64,000 bases of DNA from positions 1 to 64,000 of the forward strand of contig JAJDUF010000012.1 in NCBI GenBank assembly GCA_022826725.1, in the 5' to 3' direction. This DNA comes from Chloroflexota bacterium. Lineage in GTDB: Bacteria; Chloroflexota; UBA11872; UBA12225; JAJDUF01. A model generated the notes under the pieces. It saw only the letters and a program-made list of their open reading frames with translations, was not told the DNA's origin and made no database searches. The position numbers and the translations under genes were made by a program. This document shows, piece by piece, positions 8,915-17,091 of this stretch. Numbering within the stretch: position 1 is the stretch's first letter; each line of letters opens with the position of its first letter.

Positions 8915-9558
8915 GGGGCCGTCCGCTGGTCGTTCGCTATTGACAACTGGCCGCTGCGGATACCCCGGCCATAGAGCAGGTTGCCGAGCAGGGCACCCAA
9001 GATAAGCAGGACCGCCGCGACCATCATCACGATGAGGCGCGTGCCGAAATGGGCGATGAGGACGAACCCGGTGAGGTACACGCCGACCAGGCTGCCGGCG
9101 GTGGAGATGGCGTAGACGCGACCGACGAGGCCGCCGGCGTGGCCGAGGTCGGTCAGGGCCTGCTTGACCACGAGCGGTGTTATCATGCCCAAGATACAGC
9201 CGGGCAAGAAAAAGATCACTGTGGTGAGCACGAGAATGCGCGGGACGAGGGGCATCCAGAGCGTGAACTGGGGTAGCACGCTGACCAGCCCGAGGGTAAC
9301 AAAGCTCGTGAGGCTCGCGGCAAGCAGAGTCAGCCCCAGCACGGACGGGCCGGGAAAGCGGTCGGCGAGCCGGCCGCCGAGGAAGTTGCCGATGCTGATG
9401 CCGGCGAGGATGACGCCGATGACGCTCGTCCAGGTGTAGAGCGAGACGCCGATGTAGGGTGCCAAGAGCCGGCCGGCTACAAGCTCGATGACCAGCGTAC
9501 AGCCGCTGGCGATAAAGGTGATGGCGTACAGGCGTGTCATGTTCAGGGCTGCATACAT
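8911..9558 (-). CDS. Membrane protein, stand-alone paralog of the spermidine-synthase-like membrane domain
   Basis: A 215-residue polytopic membrane protein with about six or seven hydrophobic segments. It matches the N-terminal membrane half of the next gene nearly residue for residue in places (VAGRLLAP, GVSxYTWTS, LGGRLADRFP, VKQALTDLG, FVLIxxxGTR). It lacks the catalytic Rossmann domain. GAGGAG lies 10 bases before ATG 9558. It overlaps the following gene by four bases (ATGA). The pair may act as a heteromer, with this protein as membrane partner; that is inference. Confidence 0.82.
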   Translation of the reverse strand: MYAALNMTRLYAITFIASGCTLVIELVAGRLLAPYIGVSLYTWTSVIGVILAGISIGNFLGGRLADRFPGPSVLGLTLLAASLTSFVTLGLVSVLPQFTLWMPLVPRILVLTTVIFFLPGCILGMITPLVVKQALTDLGHAGGLVGRVYAISTAGSLVGVYLTGFVLIAHFGTRLIVMMVAAVLLILGALLGNLLYGRGIRSGQLSIANDQRTAP

Positions 9559-9731
9559 GTCCGGCTGACTCCTCGGAAAGCCTTAGCACCGCGCTGCACG
9601 GGGCGCCGTCCGCATAGCGTGCCAGAGTCTACCCCGTGTAGCCAGGCGGCGGTCGGATATTTGGTGGAGGACAAGCTATGAGTTTAACCGGCTACTCACG
9701 ACTCAGTAAAGCCGGAAACGTTAGCGCGGCG

Positions 9732-10724
9732 TTAAATCGCGCGGTCGGTGTCAGCGGCGCGCGGTGTCGTGTGCTGCACGAGCAGTGCCGCCAGGTCGGC
9801 GGCGGTGCGGGGGACAGGCGCCGCCGGTGGGAGCAGCCCTTTGGCGCGTAGCTGCTGGTAGGCGCTGACCACGATGGGCTGGAGCAGCCTGGCCCCACGG
9901 AGTAGCGGCTCATCGGCGAGGACTACATCGGGGCGGCCCTCGGCGAGCAGCCGGCCCTGGCGCAGCACGATGACGTGGTCGGCCCAGGCAAGCGCCAACT
10001 CTACGTCGTGGGTGGAGATGACAATGCTCCGGCCGGTGCGGTGGAGCGTATCGAGCAGGTCGAGGACGCGAGTAGTCATCTCGGGGTCGAGGCCGGCAGT
10101 CGGCTCGTCGGCGATGACGACCTCCGGTTCCATCACCAGCACGCCGGCGATGGCGACTCGCTTCTTCTGGCCGTAGCTGAGGAGGTGCGTGGGCCGGTCG
10201 GCTAGGTCGGTTAGGTCGGTGTCGCTGATGACCTGCTCGACCTTATCGCGTACCTGCTCCTCGGACCAGCCCAGGTTGAGCGGGCCGAAAGAGATGTCTT
10301 GCCGGACATTGGCGGCGAACAACTGCGAATCCGGGTCCTGGAACACCAGTCCGACGCGGCGGCGTAGCTCGCGGAGCGCGTGGCGGTCGTAGCCGATTGG
10401 CTCGCCACTCAGGGCGATGGTGCCGGCGGTGGGTTGCAGGATGCCGTTGAAGTGCAGGAAGAGGGTCGTCTTGCCGCAGCCATTGGCGCCCAGGATGGCG
10501 ATGCGGCGGCCCTGTGGCAGGGCGAGGGAGAGGTCGCGCAGGGCTACGGTGCCGTCCGGGTAGGTGAAGGTGACACCCTCAGCCGCCAGTACGGGGGGCG
10601 CTGCCGGGTCCATGGCCGGATTGGCGCCGTTGCGGCGTTCCGCCCGCGGCTTCTCTGTGTGCTGCGGGCCGCCGGGGAGTGCTGTCCCCAGCGGGCTGGT
10701 CCCAACGTTGTGTACCCCACTCAT
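9732..10724 (-). CDS. cbiO: ATP-binding protein of cobalt/nickel-type ECF/ABC importer
   Basis: A 330-residue ABC ATPase that powers the CbiMNQO metal importer. Walker A (GANGCGKTT) lies near residue 72, the Q-loop is FQDPDSQLF, the signature is LSYGQKKRVAIAG, Walker B is VVIADEPTAGLD, and the switch His is in STHDVE. ATG 10724 overlaps the cbiQ stop (ATGA) with GGAGAA six bases upstream, which fixes the start. This adds an unusual 37-residue N-terminal lead before the ABC domain. It is the last gene of the operon. Confidence 0.92.
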   Translation of the reverse strand: MSGVHNVGTSPLGTALPGGPQHTEKPRAERRNGANPAMDPAAPPVLAAEGVTFTYPDGTVALRDLSLALPQGRRIAILGANGCGKTTLFLHFNGILQPTAGTIALSGEPIGYDRHALRELRRRVGLVFQDPDSQLFAANVRQDISFGPLNLGWSEEQVRDKVEQVISDTDLTDLADRPTHLLSYGQKKRVAIAGVLVMEPEVVIADEPTAGLDPEMTTRVLDLLDTLHRTGRSIVISTHDVELALAWADHVIVLRQGRLLAEGRPDVVLADEPLLRGARLLQPIVVSAYQQLRAKGLLPPAAPVPRTAADLAALLVQHTTPRAADTDRAI

Positions 10725-11515
10725 AGAGTTCTCCACCACCAGGTAGCGATGGCCGCCAAGAGCAACACGCTCTCGGTGCCGGCGATGACGAGCAAGTTGC
10801 GCGGCGACCACGTGGGCTGCGCCGTAAGCACGCGCAGTTCGCCGGTATAGCCGCGGGCGGTCAGGGCGGTGAACAGCGCCGCTGCGCGGGCCTGCGAGCG
10901 TAGGTAGAGGTTGGCGGCGAGCATACCCGCCGAGCGCAGCGAGCGGCGCCAATTGCTATAGCCGAGGCGGGCGTTCTGGGCGATGTACATGGCCTGCGCG
11001 GTCTCGATGAAGACGAAGATGAACCGATACATGAGCACCATCAGCTCGATGAACGGTTGAGGCACACGCCACTTCCGTAGCTGGTCGGTGAGGTCCACCA
11101 TCGGGGTTGTGAGCGCGAGCGACAACATGCTGGCGACGCAGGCGAACGATACCGACGCGACCTGCGCGGCTCGCTCCAGGCCGCTCCAGGTCGCGCCGAG
11201 GTGCCAGGGGCCGACGGGGAGCGCGACCAGCGTCGCGGCGTCGGCCGGGTCCACGGACATGATTGCGAGCGTGAGCACGCCGAGCACGATGAAGCCGGCC
11301 GGCAAGCGGATGAAGTACCAGAAGGCCCGGAGCGGAATGCCAGCCACGCCGACAACGGCCGTGGTGACGAACGCGAGCGCCAAGAGGGCGACTACCGGCG
11401 AACTGGCGACGAGGCAGATCAGGATGGTGAGGCCGGCAAAGAGTATCTTCTCGGCCGGGTGCGTGGTCCGCAGCCGATTGTGGTAAGCGTAGAGATCAAT
11501 GGGGAAGGGATGCAC
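10721..11515 (-). CDS. cbiQ: Transmembrane component (T subunit) of cobalt/nickel-type importer
   Basis: A 264-residue CbiQ family protein with about five membrane segments in the N-terminal half. The cytoplasmic coupling region contains the conserved Ala-Arg motif seen as AQNARLG and then SQARAAALFTALTARG. It links the substrate-binding CbiM to the ATPase CbiO. GTG start at 11515 has GAGGAG eight bases upstream. It overlaps cbiO by four bases. Two family B repeats lie between it and cbiN. Confidence 0.92.
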   Translation of the reverse strand: MHPFPIDLYAYHNRLRTTHPAEKILFAGLTILICLVASSPVVALLALAFVTTAVVGVAGIPLRAFWYFIRLPAGFIVLGVLTLAIMSVDPADAATLVALPVGPWHLGATWSGLERAAQVASVSFACVASMLSLALTTPMVDLTDQLRKWRVPQPFIELMVLMYRFIFVFIETAQAMYIAQNARLGYSNWRRSLRSAGMLAANLYLRSQARAAALFTALTARGYTGELRVLTAQPTWSPRNLLVIAGTESVLLLAAIATWWWRTL

Positions 11516-11576
11516 GCTTGCTCCTCACCGTTGGCGGTGCGTGGTCATTGCTCTGGATATATCCGGGAATCGTGCG

Positions 11577-11621
11577 GGCCTCACCCCCGGCCCCTCTCCA
11601 ACATTTGGAGAGGGGAGTAGG
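11577..11621 (+). repeat. Family B hairpin repeat (first of tandem pair)
   Basis: CCCCTCTCCAACATTTGGAG followed by AGGGG forms a long hairpin. It lies inside the cbi operon between cbiN and cbiQ and is followed by a second copy 5 bases later. Confidence 0.75.
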
Positions 11622-11625
11622 GCGG

Positions 11626-11669
11626 GCCTCACCCCCGGGCCCCCGCTCCAACATTTGGAGCGGGGGCGT
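11626..11669 (+). repeat. Family B hairpin repeat (second of tandem pair)
   Basis: CCCGCTCCAACATTTGGAGC plus GGGG. Compensatory C/G changes in both arms relative to the first copy keep the stem paired, which supports selection for the hairpin. Confidence 0.75.
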
Positions 11670-11691
11670 GTGCCGCCTGGCGTGCCCGTCG

Positions 11692-12183
11692 TCAAGCCCC
11701 GGCTCCGGCACGGCGGCCGAGTGGGTAGCCGATGAAGAAGGCCAGCAGACCCAGGCCGATGCCTTGGAAGGCGGAGATGGTCGCCTGAAGCTCGCCGAAC
11801 TCGGTTTCTACGAAGAACAGCGCGATGACCATGATGACGCCGATGGCGGACAAGGCCCCGGCAATGGCCAGATCGGTACCGCTGCTGATTCCGTTGCGGG
11901 CGCGGGAGCGGCCCAGGAGCCACCCGACAAGGCCGGCTACGAGGAGCGTACCGAGGAGCGCTTGCAGGCCGAAATAGTAGCGCTCCAGGTCTTCGGGCGA
12001 GTAGATCGGATCGAACCAGGCTTGGAAATCGGGGCCGGCCAACTCTTCCACGGCCGCGACGCCCTGCATGTCGGCGCCACCCCACTCGGTTCCTTCGGCG
12101 ATCCAGCCGCGATAAACCAGCGGCACGACGACTAATAGAATGACAACGGCGGCCAGTAGCCAGTTGCGCGTTTGCGGTGACAT
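11692..12183 (-). CDS. cbiN: CbiN-like component of cobalt/nickel importer, with extra C-terminal membrane region
   Basis: A 163-residue protein. The first 95 residues match CbiN: an N-terminal helix, then WGGADMQGVAAVEEL, PDFQAWFDPIY, and a second helix ending GWLLGRSRAR. CbiN is normally about 100 residues and helps CbiM take up Co2+. Here 65 more residues add two helices and end AFFIGYPLGRR, which resembles the end of CbiN itself. AAGGAG precedes ATG 12183 by about 6 bases. It sits between cbiM and cbiQ. Confidence 0.85.
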   Translation of the reverse strand: MSPQTRNWLLAAVVILLVVVPLVYRGWIAEGTEWGGADMQGVAAVEELAGPDFQAWFDPIYSPEDLERYYFGLQALLGTLLVAGLVGWLLGRSRARNGISSGTDLAIAGALSAIGVIMVIALFFVETEFGELQATISAFQGIGLGLLAFFIGYPLGRRAGAGA

Positions 12184-12224
12184 GCGATGCTCCTTCCGGA
12201 TGCCTTACCGGTGCGACATTGCCT

Positions 12225-13028
12225 TCAGCTGGCGGCTGCGGAAGCGCCGGGTGCGGGCGTCGGTGCTTCCGCGGGGAGAATGCCTTGCTCGACGAGCACG
12301 TCGCGGCTGTGCTGGGCGAGTAGATTGAAGACGATGACCGTGAGGATGCCCTCGGCGATGGCCAGCGGAATCTGCGTGATGGCGAAAATGCCGAGGAACT
12401 TGACGAATGACTCGACCACGCCGCCCGTCGCAGCCGGCCACGCCAGCGCCAGTTGCCCGGCGGTGACGATATAGGTGGCCCAGTTGGCGATGGCGGCAGC
12501 GAGGAAGACGGCCCAGGTCAGCCCCAAGGTGCCGCGGAAGGTGCGGAAGATGCCGTAGGCGACGAACGGTCCGACCACCGCCATCGAGAAGACGTTGGCG
12601 CCGAGCGTCGTCAAGCCACCATGCGCCAGGATAATCGCCTGGAACAGCAGGACGATGGTCCCGAGCACTACCATGGTCGTCGGTCCGAAGAGGATGGCGC
12701 CGAGCGCGACGCCGGTGGGGTGCGAGCAACTCCCGGTGACGGACGGCAGCTTCAGTCCCGACAGCACGAAGGCGAAAGCGCCCGACATGCCGAGCGTGAT
12801 TTTGCTCTGTGGCGAGCGGTTGACCTGCCGGGCGACGGAGCGCAGCCCCCAGAGGAAGAACGGGATGACGACGACGAACCAGATCACCGCCCACATGGGC
12901 GGGAGGAAGCCCTCCGAGATGTGCATGGCGTGTGCCGACCGGACCATGCCGAAGGCCAGCAGCAGCGCCGCCGCGAGGATCAAGGCCAGGCGCTGCATCG
13001 CCTTGGGATGAGCGAGAACCGTTGACAT
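12225..13028 (-). CDS. cbiM: Substrate-specific membrane component of cobalt/nickel importer
   Basis: A 267-residue CbiM family S-component. After a signal-like first helix ending SAHA, the new N-terminus is MHISEGFLPP. In the family, this Met-His loop coordinates Co2+ or Ni2+. A second conserved patch is TGSCSHPTGVALGA near residue 99. Six or seven helices follow. ATG 13028 is preferred over GTG 13034 because of its spacing from GGGAGGGAAGG. It is the first gene of the operon, with a promoter at 13100-13128 and a Fur-type operator between. Whether the metal is cobalt, nickel or another cannot be told. Confidence 0.92.
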   Translation of the reverse strand: MSTVLAHPKAMQRLALILAAALLLAFGMVRSAHAMHISEGFLPPMWAVIWFVVVIPFFLWGLRSVARQVNRSPQSKITLGMSGAFAFVLSGLKLPSVTGSCSHPTGVALGAILFGPTTMVVLGTIVLLFQAIILAHGGLTTLGANVFSMAVVGPFVAYGIFRTFRGTLGLTWAVFLAAAIANWATYIVTAGQLALAWPAATGGVVESFVKFLGIFAITQIPLAIAEGILTVIVFNLLAQHSRDVLVEQGILPAEAPTPAPGASAAAS

Positions 13029-13068
13029 AAGCACCTTCCCTCCCGGACAGACTCGACGGTTTTGCTAT

Positions 13069-13083
13069 AGAGAATGATTTGCA
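13069..13083. promoter_or_regulatory. Fur-family operator upstream of cbiM
   Basis: AGAGAATGATTTGCA fits the 7-1-7 Fur/Zur inverted repeat (TGATAAT-N-ATTATCA) at 5 of 7 positions in each arm. It lies about +10 to +24 relative to the predicted cbiM start, a good place for repression. The Fur-family gene is adjacent. Confidence 0.5.
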
Positions 13084-13099
13084 ATAGTAGCGCAGTGCC

Positions 13100-13128
13100 A
13101 ATATACACCCAATTGACTGGCGAGTCAA
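13100..13128 (-). promoter_or_regulatory. Sigma70-type promoter for cbiMNQO
   Basis: On the minus strand TTGACT (13123-13128), a 17-base spacer, then TATATT (13100-13105). The predicted start is near 13093, giving a leader of about 65 bases that contains the Fur-type site. Confidence 0.65.
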
Positions 13129-13142
13129 GCCCAGCGGAGCGA

Positions 13143-13184
13143 GCCTCACCCGGCCCCCTCTCCACCATGTAGAGAGGGGGTATG
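13143..13184 (+). repeat. Family B hairpin repeat
   Basis: CCCCCTCTCCACCATGTAGA plus gaggggg. It lies upstream of the cbiM promoter, in the gap to fur. Confidence 0.7.
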
Positions 13185-13221
13185 CGGCGGAGGTGACGGT
13201 TAGGGAGTGGCAACCAGGTGA

Positions 13222-13277
13222 GGGAGACGGGCGCAGCACGCTGCGCCCCTACGTCTTGATCCGTACCTAGGGCCCTG
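13222..13277 (+). repeat. Family A variant A2, second module alone
   Basis: GGGCGCAGCACGCTGCGCCC is a perfect palindrome followed by ctacgtcttgatccgtacct and a gtcag end. This matches the second module of elements at 28271, 31942 and 40667, without the first hairpin. Confidence 0.65.
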
Positions 13278-13296
13278 TCAGTGGTCGGGGAGGCGA

Positions 13297-13758
13297 CTAT
13301 GCGGCGGCGGCGCGGCAGCGGGCACAGCGGCCGCTGATGTCAATGTCCATGGCCTCGACCTGGAACCCGGTCTGCTGGAGCAGGTCGGCGCGGAGCTGGG
13401 CGGTAAGCTCGCTGGTGAACTCCTCGACGCCGCCGCACTGGCGGCAGACCACGTGGTAGTGCTCGTCGGTGCCTTTGATCTCGTAGTGGTGGTGCTCTTC
13501 GGAGAGGTGCAACTCCTCGATCAGGCCGTGGTCCTTGAGCACGAGCAGGGTGCGGTAGACGGTGGAGAGGCTGATGCGGGGGTCTTGCTGGCGTGCCAGG
13601 CGGTATAGCTCGTCGGCGTCGAGATGCCCTTCGGCGGCCTCCATCACGTCGAGGAGCAGGCCGCGCTGCTGGGTCATGCGCCGGCCGCCGCTCCGCATGA
13701 CGGCGCGCGCGCCCTTCTGGAAATCGCTCAACCGGCGCGTGTTGGACGAGTCTTGCAT
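13297..13758 (-). CDS. fur: Fur-family metal-responsive transcriptional regulator
   Basis: A 153-residue Fur-family repressor. The winged helix includes RISLSTVYRTLLVLKDHGLI (about residues 61-80). The regulatory His cluster is seen as EEHHHYEIKGTDEHYHVVC. Two structural-zinc CxxC pairs are present, CRQCG and CARC. Members sense Fe, Zn, Mn or Ni. Position next to cbiMNQO and a Fur-type box suggests it controls that operon, and the metal may be nickel, cobalt or zinc; both are inference. ATG 13758 has only a weak ribosome site (AGGG). A family B repeat lies directly upstream. Confidence 0.9.
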   Translation of the reverse strand: MQDSSNTRRLSDFQKGARAVMRSGGRRMTQQRGLLLDVMEAAEGHLDADELYRLARQQDPRISLSTVYRTLLVLKDHGLIEELHLSEEHHHYEIKGTDEHYHVVCRQCGGVEEFTSELTAQLRADLLQQTGFQVEAMDIDISGRCARCRAAAA

Positions 13759-13769
13759 TGCTATACCCT

Positions 13770-13812
13770 GGACCTACCCCCCGGCTCCTTCCCTCCAGGA
13801 AAGGGGAGTCTA
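13770..13812 (+). repeat. Family B hairpin repeat
   Basis: Reads gacctaccccccggctcctt then ccctccaggaaaggggagtc. It abuts the fur start. The 13759-14322 gap also holds a family B, a family D and a family A copy, and no gene was recognised in it. Confidence 0.65.
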
Positions 13813-13998
13813 CACGAAGGTCTGTGCCCCCTTCGCTGAAGGGATGGGGGTTTTGGGGTAGGCCCGCTCTCTCGATTGTAGGAAGGCGGCACGAGAAGTG
13901 TCAATAGCGGGCGGCTGGCCGGTAGGGTTCCGGGCGCCGGCCGGCTCACGGGGTGGGTATTGGTGCCAACGCACTGCACACCGCGCTGGGGGCGGGAC

Positions 13999-14046
13999 AG
14001 ACCTCACCCCCCGGCCCCCTCTCCACCATGTGGAGAGGGGGCCGGG
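13999..14046 (+). repeat. Family B hairpin repeat
   Basis: CCCCCTCTCCACCATGTGGA plus gaggggg, preceded by gacctcaccccccgg. Confidence 0.72.
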
Positions 14047-14052
14047 GGCGAT

Positions 14053-14093
14053 GCATGGCCCTGGATTGCGCGGCGGAAGCCGCAATGACGAAT
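14053..14093 (+). repeat. Family D short repeat
   Basis: Reads ggccctggattgcgcggcgg then aagccgcaatgacgaatg, with a GCGGC/GCCGC inverted core. Confidence 0.5.
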
Positions 14094-14130
14094 GTGACGG
14101 TGGGAATGACGGGCGGCTGGGTGCGATGAA

Positions 14131-14193
14131 TCACGCCCCTACAAAAAACCCACCCTTGTCAGCCTATGGTCCCCCCGCCTGGCAGGGGGACGG
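14131..14193 (+). repeat. Family A element, diverged
   Basis: A truncated cgcccctac module, then aaaaaacccacccttgtcag, then ctatggtccccccgcc with ggcagggggac. Confidence 0.6.
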
Positions 14194-14238
14194 TCATCCG
14201 GGTGGGCCGGCGGCATCGCCGCGCCGACGGGAGCGGTG

Positions 14239-14244
14239 TAGAAT
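14239..14244 (+). promoter_or_regulatory. Possible -10 of polA promoter
   Basis: TAGAAT about 80 bases before the chosen polA start. No convincing -35 is present. Confidence 0.3.
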
Positions 14245-14322
14245 GCGGAGCGCGGTGTCGGCGGGCAGCGAGAACGGGTATCGGCGGCGGGCAGCATGGC
14301 GAGACAGGCAAGGGACGCGGCG

Positions 14323-17049
14323 ATGGCTAACGAGCGAGAGACGCTCCTGCTCCTCGACGGCTTTTATCTGCTCTTCCGCGCGTTCCACGCCGTACCGGGC
14401 ACGTTCGCAACCTCGGCGGGCGAGCCGACGAACGCCGTCTACGGCTTTACCTCTGTCCTGCTGAAGACGATAGCCGACTTGCGGCCGGAGTACGTGATCG
14501 TCGCTTTCGATAGCTCCGGACCGACCTTCCGGCACGAGGAATATCCCGACTACAAGGCGAATCGTCCGCCGATGGACGAGACGCTGCGGGTGCAGATACC
14601 GCGGGTGCGGCAGCTGGTCGAGGCCTTCGGTTTCCCGATCTGCGAGGCGGAGCGAGCCGAGGCGGACGACGTGATCGGCTCACTGGCCGTCAAGGCTACG
14701 GCGGCGGGTCTGGATGCGGCAATTGTGTCGGGGGACATGGACCTGTTGCAGCTGGTGGATGAGCGGGTTTCGGTGGTCTGGCCGGGCCGGCGCATCTCCG
14801 ACTACACCATCTACGACCCGGCAAAGGTACAGGAGCGCTACGAGCTGCGGCCGGAGCAGGTGCCGGATTTCAAGGCGCTCGCTGGCGATAGCTCGGACAA
14901 CATCAAAGGGCTGCGCGGTGTGGGCAAGAAGACGGCGGTGCGGTGGCTGCACGAGTGGGGGACGGTGGACGAGGTCGTAGCGCACGCCGGCAAGCTCCCG
15001 AAACGGTTTCAGAACGCCGTTGCCGCGAGTGCGGAGCAAATTGGGCGGGATCGGCGCTTGGCGACAATCCGGCGGGACATACCGTGCGAGCTGGACCTGG
15101 AGCGCGCGCGCGTGCGGACCTACACGCGGGATCGGGTTGTGACTCTGTTCCGTGAGTTGGAGTTTCGCTCACTGCTGCGGCAGCTCCCGGATGATGAGTC
15201 GGCATCGCTCCAGCCGGCGCTCCTGACCGACGGAGCCGAGTCCCCGGCGCCGGCCGAGATCGCCGTCGAGGTCGTGACGACGCCGGGCGAGGTGGCCGCG
15301 GCGGCGCGGCGGCTGGCGGCGACGGGAACGCTGGTCATCCACCCGCTCACGACGCAGCGGCCGGGCGCGGACCCCGATCAGGGGGGGCTGGTGCTGGCTG
15401 GCGCTGCGCCGGAGGCCGCGCCCGTCTTTGTCCCGTTGTCCGCGGCGGATGACGCGGCCAGAGCGGCGCTGGTGGAGGCGCTCCGCGTGGTGGGTGAGGA
15501 CGCCACGGTGGCGAAAGTGGGCCACGATGCGAAACGCGCCATGGCGCTGCTGGCGCGGTACGGCGTGGCGTTGCGCGGCCTCGCCGATGACACGATGCTC
15601 GCGGCGTATCTGGTCAATCCGGCGAGCCGCTCGCTGTCGGTGAAGGACCTGGTGCTGGCGCAGACGGGGGACGAGCTTACGGACCCGGCGAGCCTGATTC
15701 CGCGGCGCAAGTCGTGGTCGGCCGTGGGGCCGGCGGCGCTGGCCCAAGCGGCTGCTGCCGAGGCGGTGCGGTTGCCGGATATGGCGCGGCTGTTGCGCGA
15801 GCAGCTTGAAGAGCGTGCGCTGCTCGACCTCTACCGCGACGTGGAGCTGCCGCTGCTGCCGGTGCTGGTGGACATCGAGGCTGCCGGTGTGGACCTGGAT
15901 ACCGATTACCTGGCCGAGATGAGCAGCGCAATGGGGGCGCAGATCGCTGCCGTCGAGCGGAGCATCTATGAGGACGTGGGTCACGAGTTCAAGGTGAACT
16001 CGCCGCAGCAGCTAGGGCAGGTGCTGGTGGATGAGCTACATCTGCCGCTCACCAAACGCACGAAGACGGGCTTCTCGACCGACGCCGGTGTTTTGCAGGA
16101 ACTGGTCGGCGCGCATCCGGTCATCGAGAAGGTGCTGGACTACCGGCAAGTGACCAAGCTGAAGTCCACCTACGTGGACGCGCTGCCGGCGCTCGTCAAC
16201 CGCCGGACGGGGCGGCTGCATACCTCGTTCAATCAGGCCGTCGCGGCTACCGGCCGGCTCTCGTCGGCCGACCCGAACTTGCAGAACATCCCGATCCGGA
16301 CCGAGGAGGGGCGTCGTATTCGCCGGGCCTTTGTGATCGGGCGGGAGGGCTGGGTGCTGCTCGCCGCGGACTATGCCCAGATCGAGCTACGGATTGCCGC
16401 GCATCTCTCGCGCGATCCGCTGTTGATGCAGACGTTCCGGGACGGGGTGGACGTCCATGCGGCGACGGCGGCGACGCTGTTCGATACGACGCCGGACGCC
16501 GTGAGCGAGGACCAGCGCCGGCTGGCGAAGACGATCAACTTCGCCATTCTGTACGGCATCAGCGGGTGGGGTCTGGCCCAGCGTACCGACATGACGCTCG
16601 AGGAGGCCGATCCGTTTATCAAGCGGTACCGCAGCCGGTATCCGGGGATTGACGAGTACATCAAGCGGACCGAGGCGCACGGGCAGGAGTACGGTTGGGT
16701 GGAGACGCCGATGCGGCGGCGGCGCTATCTGCCGGAGCTGAAGTCGCGGAGTGCGCCGGTTCGGGCGGCCGGGAAGCGCATGGCGATCAACCACCCCATT
16801 CAGGGTGGGCAGGCCGATCTGATCAAGGTGGCGATGATTAACATTCGCCGCGACCTCCAGGCGGCCGGTTTGCAGAGCCGGATGATCCTGCAAGTCCACG
16901 ACGAGCTGGTGTTCGAGGTGCCGGAGGGGGAATTGCCGCGCGTGGCACCGCTGGTCAAGGAGCGCATGGAGACGGCGATGGCGCTCGACGTGCCGATTGT
17001 CGTGGAGATGAAGACCGGCCCGAACTGGGGCGAGTTGACGAGTTTCTAG
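14323..17049 (+). CDS. polA: DNA polymerase I
   Basis: A 908-residue family A polymerase. The 5'-nuclease domain (1-300) shows LLLDGFYLLFRAFHA and the acidic cluster AEADDVIGSLA. A middle 3'-5' exonuclease-like domain (about 310-480) is degenerate: the first DxE motif reads VIHPLTT. The polymerase domain carries motif A DYAQIELRI (near 683), motif B RRLAKTINFAILYG and motif C QVHDELVFE. It fills gaps in repair and removes RNA primers. ATG 14323 has AGGGA eight bases upstream and starts the conserved domain; ATG 14296 is weaker. mutM follows 42 bases after, which suggests a repair operon. Confidence 0.96.
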   Translation: MANERETLLLLDGFYLLFRAFHAVPGTFATSAGEPTNAVYGFTSVLLKTIADLRPEYVIVAFDSSGPTFRHEEYPDYKANRPPMDETLRVQIPRVRQLVEAFGFPICEAERAEADDVIGSLAVKATAAGLDAAIVSGDMDLLQLVDERVSVVWPGRRISDYTIYDPAKVQERYELRPEQVPDFKALAGDSSDNIKGLRGVGKKTAVRWLHEWGTVDEVVAHAGKLPKRFQNAVAASAEQIGRDRRLATIRRDIPCELDLERARVRTYTRDRVVTLFRELEFRSLLRQLPDDESASLQPALLTDGAESPAPAEIAVEVVTTPGEVAAAARRLAATGTLVIHPLTTQRPGADPDQGGLVLAGAAPEAAPVFVPLSAADDAARAALVEALRVVGEDATVAKVGHDAKRAMALLARYGVALRGLADDTMLAAYLVNPASRSLSVKDLVLAQTGDELTDPASLIPRRKSWSAVGPAALAQAAAAEAVRLPDMARLLREQLEERALLDLYRDVELPLLPVLVDIEAAGVDLDTDYLAEMSSAMGAQIAAVERSIYEDVGHEFKVNSPQQLGQVLVDELHLPLTKRTKTGFSTDAGVLQELVGAHPVIEKVLDYRQVTKLKSTYVDALPALVNRRTGRLHTSFNQAVAATGRLSSADPNLQNIPIRTEEGRRIRRAFVIGREGWVLLAADYAQIELRIAAHLSRDPLLMQTFRDGVDVHAATAATLFDTTPDAVSEDQRRLAKTINFAILYGISGWGLAQRTDMTLEEADPFIKRYRSRYPGIDEYIKRTEAHGQEYGWVETPMRRRRYLPELKSRSAPVRAAGKRMAINHPIQGGQADLIKVAMINIRRDLQAAGLQSRMILQVHDELVFEVPEGELPRVAPLVKERMETAMALDVPIVVEMKTGPNWGELTSF

Positions 17050-17085
17050 TGGCCAGTAGCCGGTGGTCAGTGGCCTGTGGCTTGA
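17050..17085 (+). repeat. Family E short (CAGTGGTC)-type repeat
   Basis: The run tggccagtagccggtggtca then gtggcc lies in the polA-mutM gap. Related (c)agtggtcagtgg strings occur at 20200, 21086, 28078 and 38612. Confidence 0.45.
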
Positions 17086-17091
17086 GGGTCT

